This document shows, one piece after another, positions 18,430 through 28,971 of a DNA stretch of 64,000 bases (positions are counted from its first letter, which is position 1; each line of letters begins with the position of its first letter). Made by a program: the position numbers and the translations under genes. The stretch spans positions 62,001-126,000 of the forward strand of contig NZ_LJAK01000001.1 in the NCBI RefSeq assembly GCF_001420005.1. The letters run 5' to 3'. The DNA is from Loktanella sp. 3ANDIMAR09. Lineage in GTDB: Bacteria > Pseudomonadota > Alphaproteobacteria > Rhodobacterales > Rhodobacteraceae. The notes beneath the pieces were generated by a model that was not told where the DNA came from, ran no database searches, and worked only from the letters and a program-made list of their open reading frames with translations.

Positions 18430-18762
18430 CGCAACCCATTCCTGATAGTATCGCCATCAGCAGGTAGATGCGCCCAAAGATATCGCGCCAGACAGAAAAT
18501 TCGACTGCGAAATACAACCATGACGGTCCAATTGAATGAAATCACGCAACTGCTTTGAAATTCATCAGAATGAAAACTGCCCCTGCGTCACTGCAGCAAA
18601 GTCCACGATTCGCCGGACCCTTCCCAAGTGGGCGGAATTCGGATAAGGCCCGAATATCTTGAGGAAGACAGGCGCCCGGACCCCAGCGCCGAACAAGATA
18701 CCGGGGTCAGGGGGAATACGCCCCCTACGCAACAGGGCCAAACGCCCGATAAGGAAGAACTG
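18430..18762 (+). other. Intergenic region and pnp leader with a hairpin
   Basis: This 333-bp spacer between the divergent universal stress protein and pnp genes must hold both promoters. I see no gene in it, although the frame is open upstream of pnp from 18628. A 6-bp GC stem-loop (AGGGGG, AATACG, CCCCCT) at 18709-18726 lies 36 bp before the pnp start. In E. coli a leader stem cut by RNase III lets PNPase repress its own mRNA; a similar role here is only an analogy. Confidence 0.4.
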
Positions 18763-20898
18763 ATGTTCAAAGAATTCAAGAAAAGCATGCAGTGGGGCGA
18801 AGAGACGCTCACACTCGAAACCGGCAAGGTTGCCCGTCAGGCCGACGGCACCGTGATCGCCACGCTGGGCGAAACCTCTGTCATGGCCAACGTGACCTTT
18901 GCGAAAAAGCAAAAGCCGGGTCAGGACTTTTTCCCGCTGACAGTGCACTACCAGGAAAAGTACTATGCCGCAGGCAAGGTGCCCGGCGGTTTTTTCAAGC
19001 GTGAGGCACGCCCCACCGAAAAAGAAACACTGACGGCTCGACTGATCGACCGTCCGATCCGCCCGCTGTTCGTCCCCGGCTTCAAGAACGAAGTGCTGGT
19101 GATGTGCACCGTGCTGTCCCACGATCTGGTCAACGACCCCGATATGGTCGCCATGATTGCAGCCTCTGCCGCACTGACGATTTCCGGCGCGCCCTTCATG
19201 GGTCCGATCGCGGCCTGCCGCGTGGGCTATACGGATGGTGAATACATCCTGAACCCCGAAATCGACGACATGCACAACCTGCGCATGAACCCCGAGCAGC
19301 GTCTGGACCTGGTCGTCGCCGGCACCAAAGACGCCGTGATGATGGTCGAATCCGAAGCCTACGAGCTGACCGAAGACGAGATGCTGGGAGCCGTGACATT
19401 TGCCCATGACGCGATCCAGCCCGTCATCGACCTGATCATCGACCTGGCCGAAGAATGCGCCAAGGAACCGTTTGATTTCCAGCCGCCGAACTACGACGAT
19501 CTGTATGCAGCCGTGAAATCGGCAGGCGAACAGAAAATGCGCGACGCCTACGCGATCCTGGACAAGCAGGAACGTACCGCTGCCGTCGCACAGGCCAAGC
19601 AGGACATCATCGACGCCCTGACCGAGGAACAGCAAGAAGACGCGAACCTTGGCCCGGCCCTGAAAAAGCTGGAATCAGGCGTTCTGCGTGGCGATGTCGT
19701 GAAAAACGGTCGCCGCATCGACGGACGCAAACTGGACGAGATCCGCGACATCGTGTCGGAAACCGGCATTCTGCCGCGGACCCATGGTTCGGCCCTGTTC
19801 ACCCGCGGTGAAACGCAGGGTCTGGTCGTCACCACGCTGGGTACCGGCGATGACGAACAAATGATCGACGCGCTGACCGGCATGTATAAATCCAACTTCA
19901 TGCTGCACTACAACTTCCCTCCCTATTCGGTGGGTGAGGTTGGCCGCGTGGGCTCTCCGGGTCGTCGTGAAATCGGTCATGGCAAACTGGCATGGCGTGC
20001 ATTGCAGGCCGTTCTGCCAGCTGCGACCGATTTCCCGTACACCATCCGCATCGTGTCCGAGATCACCGAATCCAACGGTTCCAGCTCGATGGCATCGGTC
20101 TGCGGTGGCTCCTTGTCCATGATGGACGCCGGTGTGCCGTTGAAATCGGCTGTTGCCGGTGTGGCCATGGGTCTGGTGATGGAAGACGACGGCGACTATG
20201 CCATCCTGTCCGACATCCTGGGTGACGAAGATCACCTGGGCGACATGGACTTCAAGGTTGCTGGCACCGAAAACGGCATCACCTCGCTTCAGATGGATAT
20301 CAAGATCGCAGGCATCACGCCCGAGATCATGAAAAAGGCGCTGGAGCAGGCCAAGCAAGGCCGTCTGCACATCCTGAACGAGATGAGCAAGGCACTGACC
20401 GGGGCCGCTGAATTCAGCGTCCACGCGCCCAAGATCGAGACGATGCAGATCCCGACCGACAAGATCCGTGAAGTCATCGGTTCCGGCGGCAAGGTCATCC
20501 GCGAAATCGTTGAAGTGTCCGGCGCCAAGGTCGACATCAACGACGACGGTGTGATCAAGCTGGCATCCAACGACGCCGAGGCGATCAAGAAGGCCTACGA
20601 CATGATCCACTCGATCGTGGCCGAACCCGAAGAAGGCGTGATCTACAAGGGCACGGTCGTCAAACTCGTCGACTTTGGTGCTTTCGTGAACTTCTTTGGC
20701 AAGCGTGACGGTCTGGTCCACGTGTCCCAGATCGAAAACCGTCGCCTGAACCACCCCTCTGACGTCCTGAAAGAAGGACAGGAGGTCTGGGTCAAGCTGC
20801 TGGGCTTTGACGATCGCGGCAAGGTGCGTCTGGCCATGAAAATGGTCGACCAGTCCACCGGCGAAGAGCTGAAGAAAGAGGAGGGCGACGCAGAGTAA
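18763..20898 (+). CDS. pnp: Polynucleotide phosphorylase
   Basis: A 711-residue phosphorolytic 3'-to-5' exoribonuclease and degradosome component. It has two RNase PH cores (the first with [15 protein letters not shown], the second with [14 protein letters not shown] and [20 protein letters not shown]) and an alpha-helical linker. A KH domain ([16 protein letters not shown]) and a C-terminal S1 domain ([19 protein letters not shown]) follow. The start at 18763 ([12 protein letters not shown]) follows an AAGGAAG ribosome-binding site and matches homologues; an upstream in-frame start at 18628 was rejected. It is followed directly by a strong terminator. Confidence 0.98.
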   Translation: MFKEFKKSMQWGEETLTLETGKVARQADGTVIATLGETSVMANVTFAKKQKPGQDFFPLTVHYQEKYYAAGKVPGGFFKREARPTEKETLTARLIDRPIRPLFVPGFKNEVLVMCTVLSHDLVNDPDMVAMIAASAALTISGAPFMGPIAACRVGYTDGEYILNPEIDDMHNLRMNPEQRLDLVVAGTKDAVMMVESEAYELTEDEMLGAVTFAHDAIQPVIDLIIDLAEECAKEPFDFQPPNYDDLYAAVKSAGEQKMRDAYAILDKQERTAAVAQAKQDIIDALTEEQQEDANLGPALKKLESGVLRGDVVKNGRRIDGRKLDEIRDIVSETGILPRTHGSALFTRGETQGLVVTTLGTGDDEQMIDALTGMYKSNFMLHYNFPPYSVGEVGRVGSPGRREIGHGKLAWRALQAVLPAATDFPYTIRIVSEITESNGSSSMASVCGGSLSMMDAGVPLKSAVAGVAMGLVMEDDGDYAILSDILGDEDHLGDMDFKVAGTENGITSLQMDIKIAGITPEIMKKALEQAKQGRLHILNEMSKALTGAAEFSVHAPKIETMQIPTDKIREVIGSGGKVIREIVEVSGAKVDINDDGVIKLASNDAEAIKKAYDMIHSIVAEPEEGVIYKGTVVKLVDFGAFVNFFGKRDGLVHVSQIENRRLNHPSDVLKEGQEVWVKLLGFDDRGKVRLAMKMVDQSTGEELKKEEGDAE

Positions 20899-20923
20899 GC
20901 GTCCTCTCTTCGACACCAAGAAC

Positions 20924-20957
20924 AGGGCCCCGGCGGAAACGTCGGGGCCCTTTTTTT
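20924..20957 (+). terminator. Rho-independent terminator of pnp
   Basis: A 9-bp perfect stem (AGGGCCCCG / CGGGGCCCT) with a short loop, followed by a run of seven T, 25 bp after the pnp stop. Confidence 0.95.
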
Positions 20958-21022
20958 GGTCGGCAACGTGACAAATCGCCGGCGCGGTTTAGCTTTTGGG
21001 ACACACAAACCGGAGAAACATC

Positions 21023-21166
21023 ATGCGCATTGCCATTTGCCTTCTTGCAACACTCACTCTTGTAGCATGTGGTACAACGACAGGCATGACGACGCCTGCC
21101 GCGATCGACGCCCCCAGCGGGGCTGACGCGGAAACTGCAACCCTGGGCAACACCGTCATCAACTAA
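21023..21166 (+). CDS. Small lipoprotein of unknown function
   Basis: A 47-residue protein. It has a short signal peptide and lipobox LVAC (Cys at residue 15), then a low-complexity Thr/Ala/Asp-rich mature part of about 32 residues (CGTTTGMTTPAAIDAPSG and onward). A ribosome-binding site (CGGAGAAA) lies just before the ATG. It has no recognisable family. It is followed 30 bp later by a second small lipoprotein gene, so the two look like a small operon. The mature peptide is too short for a folded domain; an envelope-associated peptide is the simplest reading. Confidence 0.65.
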   Translation: MRIAICLLATLTLVACGTTTGMTTPAAIDAPSGADAETATLGNTVIN

Positions 21167-21196
21167 GACGGAGACCCCGACCTTGAGGAAACGAGC

Positions 21197-21328
21197 ATGA
21201 CAAAGATTATATTGACCGTCGCGGCACTGGCCGCACTGACAGCCTGCGCCCGGAACGTGCCAACCGGCAACGGCACCGTGGTGATCCCCACGCCCATCAT
21301 GGCCGAACCCACGATGAACAAACTCTGA
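21197..21328 (+). CDS. Small lipoprotein of unknown function
   Basis: A 43-residue protein with the signal peptide MTKIILTVAALAALTAC, a lipobox LTAC and lipid-attachment Cys at residue 17. The mature part is a short proline- and threonine-containing tail (ARNVPTGNGTVVIPTPIM). TTGAGGAAACGAGC before the ATG supplies a ribosome-binding site. It shares the short-lipoprotein layout and the motif NG/NT-V-V/I with its upstream neighbour, but I cannot show that the two are homologous. Function unknown. Confidence 0.62.
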   Translation: MTKIILTVAALAALTACARNVPTGNGTVVIPTPIMAEPTMNKL

Positions 21329-21335
21329 CACGACC

Positions 21336-21360
21336 GCCGGGCGACCCCGCGTCGCCCGGC
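21336..21360. terminator. Hairpin between convergent genes
   Basis: A perfect 10-bp inverted repeat (GCCGGGCGAC / GTCGCCCGGC) with a 5-base loop lies between the lipoprotein gene and the convergent membrane protein gene. There is no clean T-run right after it on either side, so it is terminator-like rather than certain. Confidence 0.6.
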
Positions 21361-21371
21361 TGTGCTGCTCT

Positions 21372-22781
21372 TTAGAGCAGTTTCAGCGCAATCAGGACCC
21401 AGACCGACAGGACCACGCCGCAGGTCAGGGCATAACCGCCATTCCATCGCAGGCCGACGTGGCTTGCCGATACTTTGCCGTATTGTGCGATCAGCAGGGT
21501 GGATGCGGTATAGGGCGATGTTGCCCCGCTTAGCGCCCAACCGCCCGTGATTGCGACAATGAACGCCGCAGGCGCGGCACCGATTTCCGCCGGGGCGGGC
21601 AGCAACGGCGCAAGCAGCGATACCGACAGGATCGGGTTCATCCCGAACTGTCCTGCCAGTGGAATGGTCCAGAACAGGACCAGCAGCACCACCGGCGCAG
21701 GCACCGATGACAGGTCGATGCCGGACGACGCGATAACAGGCGACAAAAGGGCAGCGCCCAGCGACCCGATGAAACCCGCCATCGCCAGCAAGACGATTTC
21801 CGACCTGTTTCCGGGCAATTCGGTCATGGCATAATCCCGCGCCCGTCCCGCGACATGCAGCACCGGATGCCGGTGATGGTTCAGCACGTCCTGTTCCCCC
21901 ATCCATAGCACGGCGATCACAGGCACAACGATCATCACGACCCCGACCACGCGGACCCCGGTCCACAAATGCAGGCCCAGCGTCACCGCCCCGATGACCA
22001 GCAACAATGTCAGCAAAGGCATCAACCGACGCAACCACGTGCCCTCTGGCGGGTCGAATGTCGCCGCAGGGCCACTGATGCGCGGCTTGAAGATGCTGTC
22101 CATCGCCCATCCGATGCAAACCAGAATCACACCCGACACGGCGCAGGGCAGCACGGCCCCGGCCCAGGTCGCGCCGGGGATCAGCTGGGTCGAGATCGCC
22201 ATGGAAAACGCCAGCGGCGACCAGGGCAAGGTTGCGATGAACCCGCGCTGGATCGCGACCAGCATGCGGCGCAAACGATGCCCGCGGCGTTCGGGATTCG
22301 GTTCCGACGTCACGCTCTGCGCGGCAAGCCCCCCCAAGAGCTGGATCGCGCCGTACATCAGGATCAACCCGAACAAGCCGCCGCCAGCAGTCAGCGCCAG
22401 ATAACGCCGTCCCGGCGGCTGAGAAGCGAGAAATTCACCTGTCTTGACGATCGGGGCCGAGGTCAGCGCCGCACTGCGCAGTGTTGTCAGCGCAGCAAAA
22501 AACCCGGTGATGAAACTGACCAGCATCACCGCCTCGGTGATCGCCCTGCGGCCATCCGGCAAGACCACCAACGCGATCATCGTCAAAACGATGCCGATGA
22601 TCAGGAACACCCGCCGCGACCATGGAATATGGGCCGCGAACAGGGCCAGCGCCGCCACGCTGGACACCATCGAGACATGCAGAAAAACATCGCCGCCACC
22701 CCATTCGTAGGTGCCGCGCGCGATCATGGTCACGATCAGCAGCAGGCCACCAATCGCATCTGTCAGTATGAATCGTTGCAT
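21372..22781 (-). CDS. Multi-transmembrane protein, possible ion transporter superfamily
   Basis: A 469-residue protein with about 11-12 hydrophobic segments and few long loops; the largest polar loop is near residues 175-190. The segment GMNPILSVSLLAPLLP followed by ITGGWALSGATSPYTASTLL resembles the re-entrant and Pro/Thr/Ser-rich ends of ion-transporter-superfamily carriers (DcuC, GntP or ArsB-like), which suggests a secondary transporter of an organic anion. I do not recognise a specific family. It sits alone between the lipoprotein pair (convergent) and gyrB. It starts at the ATG at 22781. Confidence 0.6.
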   Translation of the reverse strand: MQRFILTDAIGGLLLIVTMIARGTYEWGGGDVFLHVSMVSSVAALALFAAHIPWSRRVFLIIGIVLTMIALVVLPDGRRAITEAVMLVSFITGFFAALTTLRSAALTSAPIVKTGEFLASQPPGRRYLALTAGGGLFGLILMYGAIQLLGGLAAQSVTSEPNPERRGHRLRRMLVAIQRGFIATLPWSPLAFSMAISTQLIPGATWAGAVLPCAVSGVILVCIGWAMDSIFKPRISGPAATFDPPEGTWLRRLMPLLTLLLVIGAVTLGLHLWTGVRVVGVVMIVVPVIAVLWMGEQDVLNHHRHPVLHVAGRARDYAMTELPGNRSEIVLLAMAGFIGSLGAALLSPVIASSGIDLSSVPAPVVLLVLFWTIPLAGQFGMNPILSVSLLAPLLPAPAEIGAAPAAFIVAITGGWALSGATSPYTASTLLIAQYGKVSASHVGLRWNGGYALTCGVVLSVWVLIALKLL

Positions 22782-22892
22782 GGGTGCCTGCCTCTGGGTC
22801 AGGCTATGGATAGACGGGATAAATGCCGATCAAAACCCCGCATGAATAGCGACGCTGCCCCGAACATTCCGACGCCGTGACAGACACGGGTT

Positions 22893-22922
22893 TCGGACCG
22901 CGCAAGATGTTGCGCGGTCCGA
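22893..22922 (-). terminator. Hairpin downstream of gyrB
   Basis: A perfect 13-bp inverted repeat (TCGGACCGCGCAA / TTGCGCGGTCCGA) with a 4-base loop begins 7 bp beyond the gyrB stop. There is no T-run after it in the gyrB direction, so it may act as a 3'-end stabilising hairpin or a Rho-independent terminator of low U content. Confidence 0.6.
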
Positions 22923-22929
22923 CAAGCGA

Positions 22930-25353
<2,424 letters not shown>

Positions 25354-25427
25354 TTATCCTTGTTCTTATCCGCAAAATATATGCGTTTTCGCAGGTCCTG
25401 TCACCCGCAAACCCCCATATTTTGTGG

Positions 25428-26048
25428 TCAGACAAAGGGTATCGCCAGTCCCACGGCGATCAGCAAACCGCCTGCTATCCGGTTGGTCCGGCGCAGTGCG
25501 ACAGGCGAAGTCAGCAGCGCCCGCGCTCGCCCGAAAAAGAACGCCAGGATCAGGTTGCCCATCAACGGCACCACAAAGGACGCGGTGCAGATCGCGACCA
25601 CGTCCCAGCGCGTCAGCGCCCCCAGATCAAAGAACCCCGGCAGTACCCCCATGTAGAACAGTACCGCCTTTGGATTGCCCAGGATCACGGCCAGCCCCGC
25701 CAGAAACCCCGCCCACATGCCTGGCCGTGTCAGCCGAGAGTTCGACGCCACGCCGCTGCCCGCGTTACGGATCACCAGCCACCCCATCACCAGGAACGTG
25801 ATGCAGGCCACCCAGCGCAGGACGGTCATGAAATCCGCATAGACCGACACGACCCAGGACACCCCGAGGATCGCCAGCAAGGGCCACAGCACGTCGCCCA
25901 CGACAACGCCCAGCGCCAATGGCCAGGCCGCGTTGAACCCACCCGACATGGTGCGCGCGATCAATGCAACCCAGACCGGTCCCGGCGTCAGGAACAACGC
26001 AAAGAGCGCGCCAACATAAAGCGCCATGTCGCCAGCCGAGATCGTCAA
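25428..26048 (-). CDS. LysE-family amino-acid exporter
   Basis: About 206 residues with six hydrophobic segments and the LysE/RhtB N-terminal signature ALFALFLTPGPVWVALIARTMSGG. LGVVVGDVLWPLLAILG and LRWVACITFLVMGWLVIRN follow. It is an inner-membrane exporter of amino acids or similar metabolites; the substrate is unknown. I place the start at TTG 26048 because it overlaps the GNAT stop (TTGA) and gives the family-like lead TISAGDMALYVG; the first ATG at 26027 is the conservative alternative. It sits in the recF-gyrB gap with a GNAT gene. Confidence 0.85.
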   Translation of the reverse strand: MTISAGDMALYVGALFALFLTPGPVWVALIARTMSGGFNAAWPLALGVVVGDVLWPLLAILGVSWVVSVYADFMTVLRWVACITFLVMGWLVIRNAGSGVASNSRLTRPGMWAGFLAGLAVILGNPKAVLFYMGVLPGFFDLGALTRWDVVAICTASFVVPLMGNLILAFFFGRARALLTSPVALRRTNRIAGGLLIAVGLAIPFV

Positions 26049-26572
26049 AACAGATGGCCCACCAGATCGACCCGGGCCTGGAAATCCCATGTCTTGCCCC
26101 GCAGCGGCAGGATCATCAGCCCGTCATCTACCCGTGACTTCATCCCTTGGGTCTGCGCGTCGTCCAGCAGCGCGTAGATCAGCGTGTTGTTGGCCCGCAG
26201 AAACCCGTGGCCCGCGTAGATCGGCCGGTCACCGAACAGCAGGACAAATTCCGCAAGCGACGCACGCGCCTGCGTCACGGCCTCTGCCAAGAGCGCGCCT
26301 GCAATACCCTGCCCGCGACATGCGGGATCGGTCGCCACCTCGGCCAGGCCGATGATCGGCACCAGCCGTGGTCCCAGCCGGATGTCGCGCATCAGCAGCG
26401 CCACATGCCCCAGGATGTCGCCATTCCGGCGCGCCACGATCCGCAGGTGGTGGCGCTGCTTGAAAAATGAGCGCCCATCGAAACCGGGCCCGAACGCACG
26501 GTCAAGCAGGGCCGCGATTGCGCGGTCATCCTGCGCGGTCAGCGCCATTTCGGGAATGACATCAATCTGCAT
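26045..26572 (-). CDS. GNAT-family N-acetyltransferase
   Basis: A 175-residue GCN5-related acetyltransferase. The acetyl-CoA pyrophosphate loop is VATDPACRGQGIAGALL (R/Q-x-x-G-x-G/A type), preceded by a strand with GHVALLMRDI and followed by FVLLFGDRPIYAGHGF. The acceptor substrate is unknown. It overlaps recF by 11 bp at its start and the LysE gene at its end, so it is translationally coupled to both. GNAT-exporter pairing sometimes reflects detoxification or export of a modified metabolite, which is inference only. Confidence 0.83.
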   Translation of the reverse strand: MQIDVIPEMALTAQDDRAIAALLDRAFGPGFDGRSFFKQRHHLRIVARRNGDILGHVALLMRDIRLGPRLVPIIGLAEVATDPACRGQGIAGALLAEAVTQARASLAEFVLLFGDRPIYAGHGFLRANNTLIYALLDDAQTQGMKSRVDDGLMILPLRGKTWDFQARVDLVGHLF

Positions 26573-27680
26573 GGCTTGCCTCCGGTATCACCGCTGACGC
26601 ACCATCGCTGTCGGTCACGCGCAGGTATTGCCCGCGCGCGCCCAGCGCGTCAAACAACCCCGGTTCCGTTCCCGTCATCCAGGCCTGTGCGCCCAGCGCA
26701 CAGATCTCGTCATAGAGTGCCGCCCGCCGGTCCGCATCCAGATGCGCCGCAACCTCGTCCAGCAGCAGGATCGGCGGCTGCCCGGTATCGCGGGCCAGCG
26801 CACGCGCATTGGCGAGGATCAGACTGATCAGCAACGCCTTCTGCTCGCCCGTCGAACAGTCGCGCGCTGGCACCCCCTTGGCCGCATAGATCGCATCCAG
26901 ATCGCTGCGGTGTGGCCCCGACAACGTGCGCCCTGCCGCCATGTCACGCCCCCGCCCGTCCTGAAACGCCGCCAAAAGCGCCTCTGCACCCTCGGCCATG
27001 ATCTCTCCGGTATCCGCCAGTGCCAGTTCGGCAATCGGAAATGCCGTCGCGGCCCCGTCCTGTGCGGCAATCAGGGCCGCAACACAGATCGCGCGGTTGG
27101 CCTGCACCGCGGCCCCGGCTTCGGCCATCTGCTGTTCCAGCGCGCCATACCAGTGGGCGTCGCGCACCATGTCTTTCAGCAGGCGGTTGCGTTCACGCAT
27201 CGCACGCTCGTAGCGCAGGCTCGCCTCGGCGTGGTCAGGGACGAACGACAGCGTTGCGCGATCCAGAAACCGGCGACGTCCCTCGGCCCCTTCGATCCAC
27301 AATCGATCCATTGCGGGGATCAGCCACAACACGCGCAGAACCGACGCCAGCGCCGTCTGCGTCGCGCTCTTGCCATCGATGGTGACGCTGCGCGACGCCA
27401 TCCCCTCGGCCCCGGTGACCAGTTCGGTCACATGGCCGCGGCTGGTCAGCTCTGCTGTTACCTTCCAGCCCAGTGCCTCGGGCTTGCGCGCCACATCACC
27501 CGTTTGTGCCCGCCGCAGACCGCGGCCCGGCGACAGATAGGAAATCGCCTCGATCAGGTTGGTCTTGCCCGCACCGTTCGGCCCGTGAATGGCCACGGGG
27601 CGTGGATCGACCCGCAGCTCTGCCCGCTTGTGCGACCTGAAATGCGACAGCCGCAAATGCGTGACCGCCAGACTGCTCAC
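26562..27680 (-). CDS. recF: DNA replication and repair protein RecF
   Basis: A 372-residue SMC-like ABC ATPase that helps load RecA at single-strand gaps. The Walker A motif GPNGAGKTNLIEA lies near residue 33, after LRLSHFRSHKRAEL. The signature region near STGEQKALLISLILANA and Walker B PPILLLDEVAAHLD follow toward the C terminus. Length is normal. It follows dnaN after a 70-bp spacer that holds an inverted repeat, and it overlaps the following GNAT gene. Confidence 0.96.
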   Translation of the reverse strand: MSSLAVTHLRLSHFRSHKRAELRVDPRPVAIHGPNGAGKTNLIEAISYLSPGRGLRRAQTGDVARKPEALGWKVTAELTSRGHVTELVTGAEGMASRSVTIDGKSATQTALASVLRVLWLIPAMDRLWIEGAEGRRRFLDRATLSFVPDHAEASLRYERAMRERNRLLKDMVRDAHWYGALEQQMAEAGAAVQANRAICVAALIAAQDGAATAFPIAELALADTGEIMAEGAEALLAAFQDGRGRDMAAGRTLSGPHRSDLDAIYAAKGVPARDCSTGEQKALLISLILANARALARDTGQPPILLLDEVAAHLDADRRAALYDEICALGAQAWMTGTEPGLFDALGARGQYLRVTDSDGASAVIPEASHAD

Positions 27681-27702
27681 GCAGCACCCCCGGTTCTTCT
27701 GG

Positions 27703-27751
27703 TCAAAAATATCCCCGCCGGAGGCATCGGATAATCGTCAGATTATCCGAT
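27703..27751 (-). terminator. Inverted repeat and clade-type motif after dnaN
   Basis: Read on the minus strand, the dnaN stop runs into a perfect 11-bp stem (ATCGGATAATC, TGAC, GATTATCCGAT). GCCTCCGGCGGGGATATTTTTGA follows, containing a small CCTCC/GGGG stem and a T-run. The second part resembles a short sequence I recall at many gene ends in Rhodobacteraceae. It may attenuate transcription before recF. Confidence 0.6.
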
Positions 27752-28869
27752 CAAACCCGCATCGGCATCACGACGTAAACCGCAGAGGTGTCGTTCCCTT
27801 CGCGCATCAGGGTCGGATCACCGGACGAGTTGAACAGGAACACCGCGTTCTCGCGATCCACCTGGCTTGCGATTTCCAGCAGGTATTTCGCGTTGAACCC
27901 GATTTCCAGCCGCTCGTCGCTATAGGCCACGGCCAGCTCTTCTTCGGCGTTGCCGCTGTCGGGGGCATTCACCGACAGGATCAGGCGATCCTCGTCCAGT
28001 TGAAGCTTCACGGCACGCGACCGCTCGGAACTGACGGTCGCAACCCGGTCCACCGCCTTGGCAAACTCAGAGGCATCGACTTCCATCTTGCGGGTGTTGC
28101 CGGTCGGAATGACGCGGGTGTAGTCGGGGAATGTCCCGTCGATCACCTTGGACGTCAACGTGATGTCAGGGGTGGCGAACCGCACCTTGGTCTCGGACAC
28201 CGACACGGCCACCTGCAAATCGTCGTCATCCAGCAGCTTGCGCAGCTCGCCCACGGTCTTGCGCGGGACGATCACACCGGCCATGCCGGATGCGCCCTGT
28301 GGCAGATCCGCGTCGATGCGCGCCAGCCGGTGACCGTCGGTCGCGACACAGCGCAGAACCTTGCCGCCCTCGCCATCCGCCTCGTGCATGTAGACACCGT
28401 TGAGGTAATAGCGCGTCTCTTCGGTCGAGATCGCGAATTTCGCCTTGTCGAACAGGCGACGCAGCACGGGGGCCGGCGCGCTGAAGTTGGTGGTGTAATC
28501 GGATGTCGCCATCACCGGGAAATCTTCGCGCGGCAGCGTCGCCAGCTGGAAATTCGAACGGCCTGCCTGAATCGTCAGACGTCCGGAGGCCGTATCCTCG
28601 GACAAGGTGACCAGCGCCCCGTCCGGCAATTTGCGCACGATCTCGTTCAATGTGACGGCAGCGACCGTTGTCGCACCGGCGCGGTCAACCTTGGCAGGCG
28701 CGCGATCCACCACCTCGATATCGAGGTCGGTCGCGCGGAACTGCACGGTGTCGCCTTCGGCCTCGATCAGGACGTTGGCCAGAATCGGGATGGTATTGCG
28801 CCGCTCGACGACCGATTGCGCCTGTGCAACCGCCTTGAGTAGGCTGGCCCGTTCGATGCTGAATTTCAT
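27751..28869 (-). CDS. dnaN: DNA polymerase III beta subunit (sliding clamp)
   Basis: A 372-residue protein with three repeated clamp domains. Recognisable blocks are LLKAVAQAQSVVERRNTIPILANVLIEA at the N terminus, LRRLFDKAKFAISTEETRYYLNGVYMH in the middle, TDGHRLARI, and the C-terminal FLFNSSGDPTLM-VYVVMPMRV. It dimerises around DNA and tethers polymerase. It lies 102 bp downstream of dnaA in the canonical order. Length is normal. Confidence 0.98.
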   Translation of the reverse strand: MKFSIERASLLKAVAQAQSVVERRNTIPILANVLIEAEGDTVQFRATDLDIEVVDRAPAKVDRAGATTVAAVTLNEIVRKLPDGALVTLSEDTASGRLTIQAGRSNFQLATLPREDFPVMATSDYTTNFSAPAPVLRRLFDKAKFAISTEETRYYLNGVYMHEADGEGGKVLRCVATDGHRLARIDADLPQGASGMAGVIVPRKTVGELRKLLDDDDLQVAVSVSETKVRFATPDITLTSKVIDGTFPDYTRVIPTGNTRKMEVDASEFAKAVDRVATVSSERSRAVKLQLDEDRLILSVNAPDSGNAEEELAVAYSDERLEIGFNAKYLLEIASQVDRENAVFLFNSSGDPTLMREGNDTSAVYVVMPMRV

Positions 28870-28971
28870 GGTCGTCCCCGTCGTTGACCGGCCACCCGCG
28901 GGCCGGACCGTGACGCTACTGCTTTTCGGCTCCGACTCAAGGGTTTTTCAAACGATTTATCCGCTGTGTGG

